64,000 nucleotides of DNA from Pelagibacteraceae bacterium AG-422-N09 (lineage in GTDB: Bacteria > Pseudomonadota > Alphaproteobacteria > Pelagibacterales > AG-422-B15), in contig QCMV01000001.1 in assembly GCA_003213515.1 (NCBI GenBank), positions 1 through 64,000 on the forward strand, given 5' to 3'. The notes under the pieces were generated by a model. That model worked only from the letters and a program-made list of their open reading frames with translations. It had not been told where the DNA came from and did not search any database. The translations under genes and the position numbers were made by a program. This document shows, in pieces, positions 56,778-64,000 of the stretch. Every line of letters begins with the position of its first letter. The stretch's first letter is position 1.

Positions 56778-57860
56778 ATGAAAAATAATATTTTAAAAAT
56801 TTTAATTATCTTTTTTCTCTCAGCTGGTATGTCGCACAGTTTTGATGGAACCTATATTGCAAAGAAATGTACTTCTTCAAATTGTAAAGGATTCGGATTT
56901 AATGATCTTGCGACAGGCATAGTGACAACATTTTTAGGCCAAACAGCACCTATAATACTTGTTCAAAAAAACAATAATGGAAAATCATATCGAATAAATT
57001 TTTTTAGTGCAAAAAAAGTATGGGACTACATTCCAATTAATGATGATTTAAGTTTTTTTGTTGAAGAGCCAGAAAATGGTAAAGGAAAAATTGAAGGGTT
57101 TTTTAAAAATAAAGGCAACAATAGATGGGAAATACAATTCAAATTAGAAATTAGTGATCGAATTGAATATTATAAGGGCGCTATAACTTCTACTGACACA
57201 ATAAATAAAAATGAGCTCGACAGAATGAGTGAAATGGAAGACTACAAAAGTGAAAGAGATAGACTTGCTGATGAGTTAGAAAAAACCATAGCAGACTTAG
57301 ACAAGATTAAGAACAAACCAGTAAAAATAAACGCAACTAATCTTCCTAATAACGTAACTGTAAATAGTGATGTGAATTTGCGTGAAAAACCATCGACTAG
57401 TTCTAAAATAATTAAAACAATTAAGTCTGGCACAAAAATAAATAATTTAATTGAAATACCCCCTTCTCGTGAATGGGCACTCGTAGCTGTCAATGATGGT
57501 ACTCTTGGCTATGTTAAAAGCTCATTTATTATTAATGCACCGGACTCTGGAGGTGCGCCGTTGCAACCTGCTGATATGTCAAATGATAGTGATTTAATTG
57601 TTATTACATATCCGAAATGGGACAGTGGGAAAGTAAATAAACAAATCTCTGTTAAAGCACCGGGATTTGTGTCGCTTAAAGGAAAAATAAATTCTAACAA
57701 TATAAATAAGTTTGAAATAAATGGAGAAATTGTAGAAGTTGATGATAATTCATTTGGCTACGTCCTTGAGGTCAACAGTGGCCAGAATAGAATAAAAGCT
57801 GAAGTTTTTGAAAGCAGTGGCAGGACAACAGGTCTTGAGTTTATAATAAAAGCCCCATAG
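56778..57860 (+). CDS. Secreted protein with bacterial SH3 domain
   Basis: I do not recognise the whole protein (360 aa). A signal peptide (1-21) is followed by a beta-rich N-domain with a Cys pair (CTSSNC), a short coiled segment (149-178), a bacterial SH3 domain (VTVNSDVNLREKPSTSSKIIKTIKSGTK to GTLGYVKSSFI, about 193-251), and a C-terminal Ig-like domain (270-358). SH3 domains of this type often bind cell wall, so a periplasmic wall-associated role is likely. Its stop lies 4 nt from that of the convergent PDZ protein gene. Confidence 0.72.
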   Translation: MKNNILKILIIFFLSAGMSHSFDGTYIAKKCTSSNCKGFGFNDLATGIVTTFLGQTAPIILVQKNNNGKSYRINFFSAKKVWDYIPINDDLSFFVEEPENGKGKIEGFFKNKGNNRWEIQFKLEISDRIEYYKGAITSTDTINKNELDRMSEMEDYKSERDRLADELEKTIADLDKIKNKPVKINATNLPNNVTVNSDVNLREKPSTSSKIIKTIKSGTKINNLIEIPPSREWALVAVNDGTLGYVKSSFIINAPDSGGAPLQPADMSNDSDLIVITYPKWDSGKVNKQISVKAPGFVSLKGKINSNNINKFEINGEIVEVDDNSFGYVLEVNSGQNRIKAEVFESSGRTTGLEFIIKAP

Positions 57861-57864
57861 GCAA

Positions 57865-59850
57865 TTATCTTTGATCGATTGTTAAGTTTCCTATTTCCAC
57901 AATAACAAATTCGTTTCCCTTATCTTCACAATGGCTAGGCTCTAATATTTTGAAACTTTCTGACATTTTTATTTGATAAATTCCATTAAAAATTTTAATT
58001 CCAAATCTTCCATTATCTTTTATTAATTCATTCGATCGAGATATAAGTGAACGTCCAGGCAATAATATATTTTTACCATTACTCAACTTACATAACCAGA
58101 AATTCGCCTTAATTATTGATTGGCTGCTTTTTATCATCATCACAGAAGACTCAAGAGTAATAGGCGATTGTCTCTCTAAGGCTAGAATTTTATATTTCTT
58201 TTCAAGCATGGCCACGCTATTTGGATTTTGCAAAGCACTATAATACTGGTTTATAAAATCTAAATATTCACTGTCACCTGACTGCACTTCTAGAGTTGAT
58301 TTATCTTCGTTAATCTCTTTTTTTACATTGGCATGACTTTCATCTTGTTCATGACTTTGATCATTTATTTTTTCTTGTTCTTCATCTAAATCATTATTTG
58401 ATTTAAGCGAGGATTTTATTTCATCTTGTTTTGTCTTTTCTTGATCAGTGTCATTAATTGTTATTTTTATATTTTCTTTTTCTATTTGTGGATTATTTGG
58501 ATCATCAATGACTAATTTTTCTGTTATTGTATCATTATTCATTTTAATATTTTCATTATTTAATACTTTTGCATTGCTGGTGCTGTCATTCTGGTTTTGT
58601 CTTTTGGAAAAATGTATTTTATTGCCTATAAATTTTCCATTTAAAATAGAAATTAATGCGTAGAGTAATATTATAATTGCTATAATAGAAAATATAATAT
58701 TGATAAAAATTTTATAAATTTTATTTTCCTGTAAAAGAGTTTCGTTGTCCAAGACATTAGCTTCTTCTAAGCTGGTAATCGTATTGTTTAAATCATTATT
58801 TTCTATTTTGAGATCATCAATTTCTTGTTCTAATATTTTTATTTGTTCGTCTTTTTCCTTATCTTTTTTTTGACGATCTCTCTCTTCTTTTTGTCTTTTT
58901 TCTTCTTCTAATTTCTTTCTTTCGGCTTCCTCTTTTTGTCTTTTTTCTTCTTCTTTAGCTCTTTGTTCTTCTTCTTTCTTTCTTTGTTGTTGTTCTTCTT
59001 TCTTTCTTAGTTCTTCTACTTGATCAACAATTAAACCAGGTTTTATAGAAACTCGTTTGCTAAAGCCCTCTGATTTATCAAAATAGTAAAGGATAACGAA
59101 AGTTGATTTAGAATTTTTGATTAGACCCGCTACATATCCACTGTCTTTATCGAAGAGATCGATTCCATCTATATCCCAAAGTTTATCACCTCTAGCTAAG
59201 CCAGCTCTATCAGCGGGACTATTTTTTACTACACTTTCTACAACAGGGTATTCTTTATCTTTCGTCGTAAATCTGATTCCGATTCCATAATACTCATTTT
59301 CTTTTTTATCTGTATTATTTTCAGAAACAGAGGAATATATTTTTACATCAGTACATTTATAATTGTAGATTTCTTCTTCGTTGAAATTTATTAATTCATC
59401 TCTTGCATAGTCTTCAACTATTCTTCTGTGAGTATAGTCGTTAGGTTTGTTTAATAATAATTTTAAACTTAGATTTTTAACCTTGGGAAAAATATTAATC
59501 GAAATATCGATATACTTTGAAACTATTTGAATTATCTCATCTTCTTCCGTGACTGGTTCCATTTGATCTGTAGATGCATACTTCTCTATTGATACAACTT
59601 GTGAGAAAATCCCGGTTTGAGTTGTTTTAGCAATTGGTAAATAACCTAATATACCATCATCCTCCATTTCAAAAAATATTTCATTCTCATCTATGGTTAC
59701 CATGGAATTTGATTTACCTATTTCATCGTTATTACAATTGTCTAAACTAATAATTTGATTATCGAAAGCAGCGTACGAAATGCTATTGATTAAGAAAAAA
59801 GTTAAAAAATAAATAAAATAAAATGATTCTTTTTTTATGAGTTTAAACAT
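57865..59850 (-). CDS. Membrane-spanning PDZ / coiled-coil protein, function unknown
   Basis: This is an unrecognised 661-aa protein. Order: signal peptide (1-27, SYA cleavage), periplasmic region, PDZ domain (186-270; YYGIGIRF carboxylate loop, NSPADRAGLARGDKLWDIDG), a K/E/R/Q-rich coiled coil (278-365), one membrane span (381-403), an acidic/lysine linker (410-525), and a folded C-terminal domain (528-661) that should be cytosolic. The C-terminal domain resembles that of the 729-aa protein upstream (ALQNPN, NFW, LPGRSL, NGIYQ). It starts 1 nt after that gene. A role as a periplasm-to-cytosol sensor is inference. Confidence 0.7.
   Translation of the reverse strand: MFKLIKKESFYFIYFLTFFLINSISYAAFDNQIISLDNCNNDEIGKSNSMVTIDENEIFFEMEDDGILGYLPIAKTTQTGIFSQVVSIEKYASTDQMEPVTEEDEIIQIVSKYIDISINIFPKVKNLSLKLLLNKPNDYTHRRIVEDYARDELINFNEEEIYNYKCTDVKIYSSVSENNTDKKENEYYGIGIRFTTKDKEYPVVESVVKNSPADRAGLARGDKLWDIDGIDLFDKDSGYVAGLIKNSKSTFVILYYFDKSEGFSKRVSIKPGLIVDQVEELRKKEEQQQRKKEEEQRAKEEEKRQKEEAERKKLEEEKRQKEERDRQKKDKEKDEQIKILEQEIDDLKIENNDLNNTITSLEEANVLDNETLLQENKIYKIFINIIFSIIAIIILLYALISILNGKFIGNKIHFSKRQNQNDSTSNAKVLNNENIKMNNDTITEKLVIDDPNNPQIEKENIKITINDTDQEKTKQDEIKSSLKSNNDLDEEQEKINDQSHEQDESHANVKKEINEDKSTLEVQSGDSEYLDFINQYYSALQNPNSVAMLEKKYKILALERQSPITLESSVMMIKSSQSIIKANFWLCKLSNGKNILLPGRSLISRSNELIKDNGRFGIKIFNGIYQIKMSESFKILEPSHCEDKGNEFVIVEIGNLTIDQR
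58925..58998 (-). repeat. 74-bp exact repeat, copy 1 (coiled-coil coding)
   Basis: This stretch is identical base for base with 60990-61063 and encodes the same Glu/Lys/Arg/Gln-rich coiled-coil piece (about residues 287-311 of the PDZ protein). Flanks differ at once on both sides. A direct repeat, same strand, 2.06 kb apart. Confidence 0.9.
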
Positions 59851-59851
59851 T

Positions 59852-62041
59852 TTATTTTGGTAGAACTAAATTACCTTGGCTCACGACTCTAAAGCCATCT
59901 TGTTCTTTAATTGCTATTGCTAGGCCAATTACTCTAAATGTGCTACCTACCTCGAAGTTAAATATGCCATTCAGCAATTCTCTCCCGTAACGACTGTCGT
60001 CGGCGATGAGTGCCGCTGCATTACTTTGTAAGGTTCTTCCTGGAAAAATGATCCACTGATCACCAGAAGTGTTTTTTGGATTTGGATTTGGCATACCCCA
60101 AAAATTACATCTCTCAATCGCTTTATCGTCTTTTTTCAATATGGCATTTTCACCTTTTATAACCTTCGCAGCTTTATCAAGCCCCACAACACCATACATA
60201 TCAACAAATTTTGAGATCAAATTAGGATTTTCCAACGCATCATCATATGCCATGCTTCTTTCTTTATCTTTTTTGGCCTGAAGCTCTTCTTCAGTTGGCT
60301 TACTAGTCTTTTGTTCTTCTACTGAAGAAGTATTTAGATTGTCATCTTTTTTGCTTTCTAAATTCTTTGAGATAATTTTTTCTAAATTATTATTTTGCTC
60401 CTCGAGAAGTTTAATTTTTAAGTTAAGTTCTCTTAATTTAACATTATTTTCGCTTTCATTTGACTTACCGATGGAGTTTTTACCAGATCGATAACTAAAG
60501 AATCCAACTAAACCTAAAACAACTAGTAAGAAAACATAGAAAAGTGCATCAAAAACAGTGTTCCAAGTTTTATCTGAGTTTATTTTTTTATTAATTTCTG
60601 CTTTCTTATTTTTTAAGCTATCAATCTGTTGATCAAGGTTATCATAGAGTTTTTCGGTATTTTTAGCAGCAACTGAAGCCTTCTCTGACTCTTCATATAC
60701 CGGTAAACCTAAATTAAGAAACTTCTGACTTTCTAGAGTATTTTTAAGTTTTTTGTATTTATTTAAAAGATCTGATATTTCTTTTTTAATTTCATTTTCT
60801 TCATCTATTCGACTACTTATTTCTCTTAAATTAGTCTCAAGATTTGTACTTAGCTCAAGATCAGTTAGTTGCTCAATTCTATTGAGTAAATTAGCATAAT
60901 TTTCATTTTCTAAATTCTCAATTGAGTTGATTATTTCTTTAAACTGTTTTTTTATTTTATTATTTTCTTCTTCTATTCGCTCTCTTTCAGCTTCCTCTTT
61001 TTGTCTTTTTTCTTCTTCTTTAGCTCTTTGTTCTTCTTCTTTCTTTCTTTGTTGTTGTTCTTCATACTTTTTTGCTAATTCATTGTTCTCTATATTATTT
61101 GTCGCAATTGCAAGTTGTTCTTCTAATATAACCTCTATCGATTCATAAACTTTCTCATATGTAAAAAAATACTTGTTATATATTTCTTCTCTTTCTCGAT
61201 AATCTTTCCATGTGCCCTGCATGCCAAACTCCAAAATAGAAGCTTCTGGTTTTTGTGATATATAAATCTTATGACCGTCATATTCAGTTATTTCTTTCCG
61301 GTTTTCGCAAACTTCAGAGTTTTTTTGACAAATTAGATAGTCTAACTGGTCAATAATTAATACTGATTCAAAAAAACTAGTCTTAAATATATTAATATTT
61401 GCAACTATTATATCTTTTCTTTGTATTAAGCTTTCATCACTAAGAATATTTCCTTCATTATTTTTTCTGGAAATAATCTTTTCATAATCGCCTCTCATGA
61501 AACCGTTAATTTCGTCAAATTTATCAACAAATAATTTTATAGTATCTTCTAAGCTATTATCTCTATAAGGATTATTAAACTCTTTCTTGGGTTCTTCAGG
61601 TCCATTATTTGAATTACTCCCAGGAGAAACGCCATCAGCTTGGCATATTTTTTTCCAATTTTCGATGTTGATAGGTATTTTATATTCATCTTTCTGACAT
61701 AACATGTAGTCTACCTCAGCAACAGCAATTGATTTTTGCCCATAAACTTGCCCACAATTTTCAAGAAAAGGAATGTAGTATTCCCCCCAATTTTCACTAA
61801 CTTCTGATGTATTCAGTGTTTCTTCTAATAGTTTTTTCCAAATATCCAAACTAATTGGCTTAAGTTTTGGCCGCGTGCCTTCTTTAGTTTTTTGCGTTAA
61901 ATTTTCTTCATTACAACCTGAAAATATATAAAACTCATCATTCTTTTCTTTGAAATCGATTCCTTGAGTATCACTGGCAAACAAAATTGTATTTAAGATA
62001 AAAAATAAAGAGAGGATGAAAAAAATTAATTTATTTTTCAT
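59852..62041 (-). CDS. Membrane-spanning coiled-coil protein, function unknown
   Basis: This is an unrecognised 729-aa protein. Order: signal peptide (1-22, LFA cleavage), a periplasmic region with five to six Cys (GCN, NCG, LCQK, ICQ, CENR) that could form disulfides, a long coiled coil (320-490), one membrane span (495-516), a second coiled coil (530-565), a linker, and a cytosolic C-terminal domain (595-729: DALENPN, CNFWGMPNP, FPGRTL, NGIFNF). It is a paralog in layout and C-domain of the 661-aa PDZ protein but has no PDZ. It starts 2 nt after the Hsp70-like gene. Confidence 0.7.
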   Translation of the reverse strand: MKNKLIFFILSLFFILNTILFASDTQGIDFKEKNDEFYIFSGCNEENLTQKTKEGTRPKLKPISLDIWKKLLEETLNTSEVSENWGEYYIPFLENCGQVYGQKSIAVAEVDYMLCQKDEYKIPINIENWKKICQADGVSPGSNSNNGPEEPKKEFNNPYRDNSLEDTIKLFVDKFDEINGFMRGDYEKIISRKNNEGNILSDESLIQRKDIIVANINIFKTSFFESVLIIDQLDYLICQKNSEVCENRKEITEYDGHKIYISQKPEASILEFGMQGTWKDYREREEIYNKYFFTYEKVYESIEVILEEQLAIATNNIENNELAKKYEEQQQRKKEEEQRAKEEEKRQKEEAERERIEEENNKIKKQFKEIINSIENLENENYANLLNRIEQLTDLELSTNLETNLREISSRIDEENEIKKEISDLLNKYKKLKNTLESQKFLNLGLPVYEESEKASVAAKNTEKLYDNLDQQIDSLKNKKAEINKKINSDKTWNTVFDALFYVFLLVVLGLVGFFSYRSGKNSIGKSNESENNVKLRELNLKIKLLEEQNNNLEKIISKNLESKKDDNLNTSSVEEQKTSKPTEEELQAKKDKERSMAYDDALENPNLISKFVDMYGVVGLDKAAKVIKGENAILKKDDKAIERCNFWGMPNPNPKNTSGDQWIIFPGRTLQSNAAALIADDSRYGRELLNGIFNFEVGSTFRVIGLAIAIKEQDGFRVVSQGNLVLPK
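60990..61063 (-). repeat. 74-bp exact repeat, copy 2 (coiled-coil coding)
   Basis: This is identical to 58925-58998 and encodes residues about 329-353 of the 729-aa protein. Identity at synonymous positions points to recent duplication or gene conversion. Confidence 0.9.
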
Positions 62042-62043
62042 TA

Positions 62044-64000
62044 TTACCTTCTTTTACTTGTAACATTTACTTCTTTGTTAACTATTCTCTCTAATAAGTC
62101 TCTTAAGGCTACAATGAAAGGAGGTTCAACATAGGTTGACTCACCTCTATATTCTTCCGAAAATGGATCAAATCCATCTTTTTTACTTTGCAAGAGCCTT
62201 TCTTGAGTATCTACAAGTTCGCCATTAATATTTCCAACAATTTTATTTTCAAGCTGACGTGTTATATCCATTACGTATCCAGCATTATTTTTTAGTTTGT
62301 CAGCAAAAACTCTGACATTGTTCAAATTTAAGATACGCCATTCCTCATCGATGTTAAGTTCTTCAATTGAACTTGTGGCTTTGACTGTGTTTCCACCACA
62401 ATCAATTTCTTCTCCCAGTATAAGTGTGTGGCTTTGTTTGGAGAGATCTAAATTTGTAGTGCCGATTTCTTCAACTAATAATCCATGAGACACTTCATGT
62501 TTTGGATTTTCTGTGAATGAAAACTTTATTTGATCAGATTTTAACGAACCACCAGATGCATCGGCTAAAAAATCCTTTAACGCTCGTTGATCTTCTTCAT
62601 CGTTAAAAATGACTTTATATAAGAGACTGGCTCTTCCTCCTAAACACACAGTCGTTGTACCAGTTCTATTTTTGTCAAAAATTTTCTTACTGTTAAGATC
62701 TGAAATGATTTGTCCTGTATAAAATAATATACCAGCTAGGGCAATTTCAGCTGTTGTGCGAAGATTCATACCCTCATTTTGTCCATCTACAATATGGAAT
62801 CTATTTGCATAAGCATCTGCAAATTCTTTTGAATTAACAATGATCTCTACAGCATTTCTGACTTCAATCTTATCACCTTTGTTTTTAATTGATTCCAATT
62901 GAGCATAAGCATCTTGTAATACCGGATCACTGATTGATAAATGCTTTATCAGTTCAATATTTTCACATAAAAAATTAATTAATATATGTCTTCCCGCTAT
63001 TTGAGTTGAATTTCTCCATTTTAACTCTCGCGACTGCCAGATTGAAATGTCAGAGGTATGGCCTCCAATATCAATTGTAATAGCAGTATCTGTAAATGCA
63101 GCATCTTTATTTGATGCAAAGTAAAGTGCGCTAGATAAACTTTCGCTCTTAAATCCGATTTGGTTAGGACTCTCTTGAACATTAAAAGGATCAACTCCTT
63201 TTTCCACACTGCTTTTAAATAAAAGCTTGAACGATCTCAATTGATCTGGCGTAAATGCTTCAGGATAAGAAAAAAACCATTCTATCTGTTCAATATTAGC
63301 CCCTTGAGCCAAAGCTTCGGCATATGCTTGTTGAACTACCTGGCCAAGATAAATCTCAATACGTTGTCTATCCTCAGGACTCTTAGACCATTTGAGGTTA
63401 AAGTGAAGTTCACGGTCGTTTGGATCTTCTATATCCTCAAGACCGTCTCTCATGTCATTTACAAAATATATAAATGCGGTCCAAATCGGGATGGGATAAG
63501 AAACATCTCCTTGGTTGAGACCAATCCTCCTGTCTCTAGAGATTGTCATAAATGGAACATCAACAGATCGTTGAGGTATAAATTCTCTTAGTGTTCTTAT
63601 ATAAAATTCATCTAAACTGGATTTTTCAAAAGGTGAGAAAATTCTGTCAGATAAAGTAATGTCTTTTGCCTCTTCGTCATTTTTTCTGATGTATGCACAA
63701 GTATTAGTAGTGCCAAAATCAATACCTATTTTATATCTGTCATTAGTAACTACAGCTTTTTTAATCTTAGGCAACATGATTAGTCCAACAATTGATCTTT
63801 GATCAGCTGGAACATAATATCTTACATCTTTCTCTAAAACTGCATCACAAACTATTGCCTCTGGTGGATCTTGCATAATATGCAATTCATTTATAACTGT
63901 AGATTCTCCTCCTAATTCTAATTTCTTTGAAAATTTTAAATTCTTACCACTGAGACGAGAAAAGGTATCTAATTTCTTTTTATCGGTTTCTTGCTGATCA
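62044..64000 (-). CDS. Hsp70/actin-like ATPase (5' end outside the window)
   Basis: This is an Hsp70-type ATPase. Phosphate-1 KIGIDFGTTNTCAYI, phosphate-2 ITIDIGGHTSDISIWQ and the adenosine motif VCLGGRASLLYKV are in the right order. No canonical DnaK peptide-binding domain is evident; the C-terminal 180 residues are acidic/mixed. The frame has no stop between TTG 63885 and the edge at 64000, so at least 90 residues precede the ATPase and the true start lies outside. It resembles the Hsp70-like ATPases found in multi-gene envelope or virulence-type loci. The two membrane proteins follow with gaps of 2 and 1 nt. Confidence 0.82.
   Translation of the reverse strand, partial: DQQETDKKKLDTFSRLSGKNLKFSKKLELGGESTVINELHIMQDPPEAIVCDAVLEKDVRYYVPADQRSIVGLIMLPKIKKAVVTNDRYKIGIDFGTTNTCAYIRKNDEEAKDITLSDRIFSPFEKSSLDEFYIRTLREFIPQRSVDVPFMTISRDRRIGLNQGDVSYPIPIWTAFIYFVNDMRDGLEDIEDPNDRELHFNLKWSKSPEDRQRIEIYLGQVVQQAYAEALAQGANIEQIEWFFSYPEAFTPDQLRSFKLLFKSSVEKGVDPFNVQESPNQIGFKSESLSSALYFASNKDAAFTDTAITIDIGGHTSDISIWQSRELKWRNSTQIAGRHILINFLCENIELIKHLSISDPVLQDAYAQLESIKNKGDKIEVRNAVEIIVNSKEFADAYANRFHIVDGQNEGMNLRTTAEIALAGILFYTGQIISDLNSKKIFDKNRTGTTTVCLGGRASLLYKVIFNDEEDQRALKDFLADASGGSLKSDQIKFSFTENPKHEVSHGLLVEEIGTTNLDLSKQSHTLILGEEIDCGGNTVKATSSIEELNIDEEWRILNLNNVRVFADKLKNNAGYVMDITRQLENKIVGNINGELVDTQERLLQSKKDGFDPFSEEYRGESTYVEPPFIVALRDLLERIVNKEVNVTSKRR

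Noticed and set aside
60927-61148. Plus-strand Ser/Cys/Phe-rich 73-aa frame
   Set aside because: It is the antisense of the Glu/Lys-rich coiled coil of the 729-aa protein.
57865-62041. TolA or TonB identity for the two coiled-coil membrane proteins
   Set aside because: The K/E/A-rich repeats look similar, but these proteins have cleavable signals, a central span and a cytosolic C-domain, unlike the N-anchored TolA, and no tol-pal genes are near.

Overview
The window reads as one dense, AT-rich (by eye about one third G+C) alphaproteobacterial chromosome segment of a small, streamlined, probably free-living marine type. Signs of this are very short intergenic gaps, many ATGA/TAATG stop-start overlaps and several convergent gene pairs whose ends touch or overlap. 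The alphaproteobacterial assignment rests on the rnpB-mraZ linkage, the ilvE-MarR-OmpR-type kinase cluster, the lgt-midA-pgeF-prs-rplY-pth-ychF string and the petABC bc1 operon. I saw no insertion sequence, prophage, CRISPR array or rRNA. The exact clade (SAR11-like, HIMB59-like or another AT-rich marine lineage) cannot be settled from this sequence alone.

Regions. 1-929: two halves of the same gene, murE, in opposite orientations around a short palindrome. This looks like an inversion chimera of the kind multiple-displacement amplification makes, so the left edge should not be trusted. 933-6230: division/wall cluster on the minus strand in the order mraZ-ftsZ-rsmH-ftsL-ftsI-murE, with ftsZ in an unusual place and a five-copy MraZ-box array upstream. 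6335-6691: RNase P RNA. 6723-9865: AmpD-like amidase, DMT exporter, then mlaA-mlaC. 9905-11311: methyltransferase-DUF2805-rhodanese. 11573-20138: a ten-gene minus-strand directon of TauD-type dioxygenase, hydrolase, old yellow enzyme, TPR protein, SRAP protein, MFS carrier, 55-aa membrane protein, GST, propeller-like protein and ABM protein. 20193-20269: tRNA with CAT anticodon. 20310-24638: rpoD, dnaG, yqeY. 24770-29147: carAB. 29144-33410: Lrp regulator, 2OG oxygenase, ELM1-like protein, trxB, aspC.

33502-40009 is a six-gene overlapping operon (uvrB, CaCA antiporter, FolM-like SDR, folB, uvrC, pgsA). 40011-43426 holds ilvE and a MarR/OmpR/kinase signalling set; 43423-44395 proC and a tiny ORF; 44437-50855 lgt to gpt, facing a purine permease. 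52300-54862 encodes the complete bc1 complex with a dyad element upstream; 54999-56729 trmL, hemF, greA.

The least explained part is the right end (56778-64000). An Hsp70/actin-like ATPase, cut by the window edge, is followed within 1-2 nt by two exported, coiled-coil, single-pass membrane proteins that share a cytosolic C-terminal domain and an exact 74-bp repeat; one carries a periplasmic PDZ domain. A secreted SH3 protein converges on them. I infer a membrane-spanning module in which periplasmic input is coupled to a cytosolic Hsp70-type ATPase; this is the best candidate here for an undescribed system.
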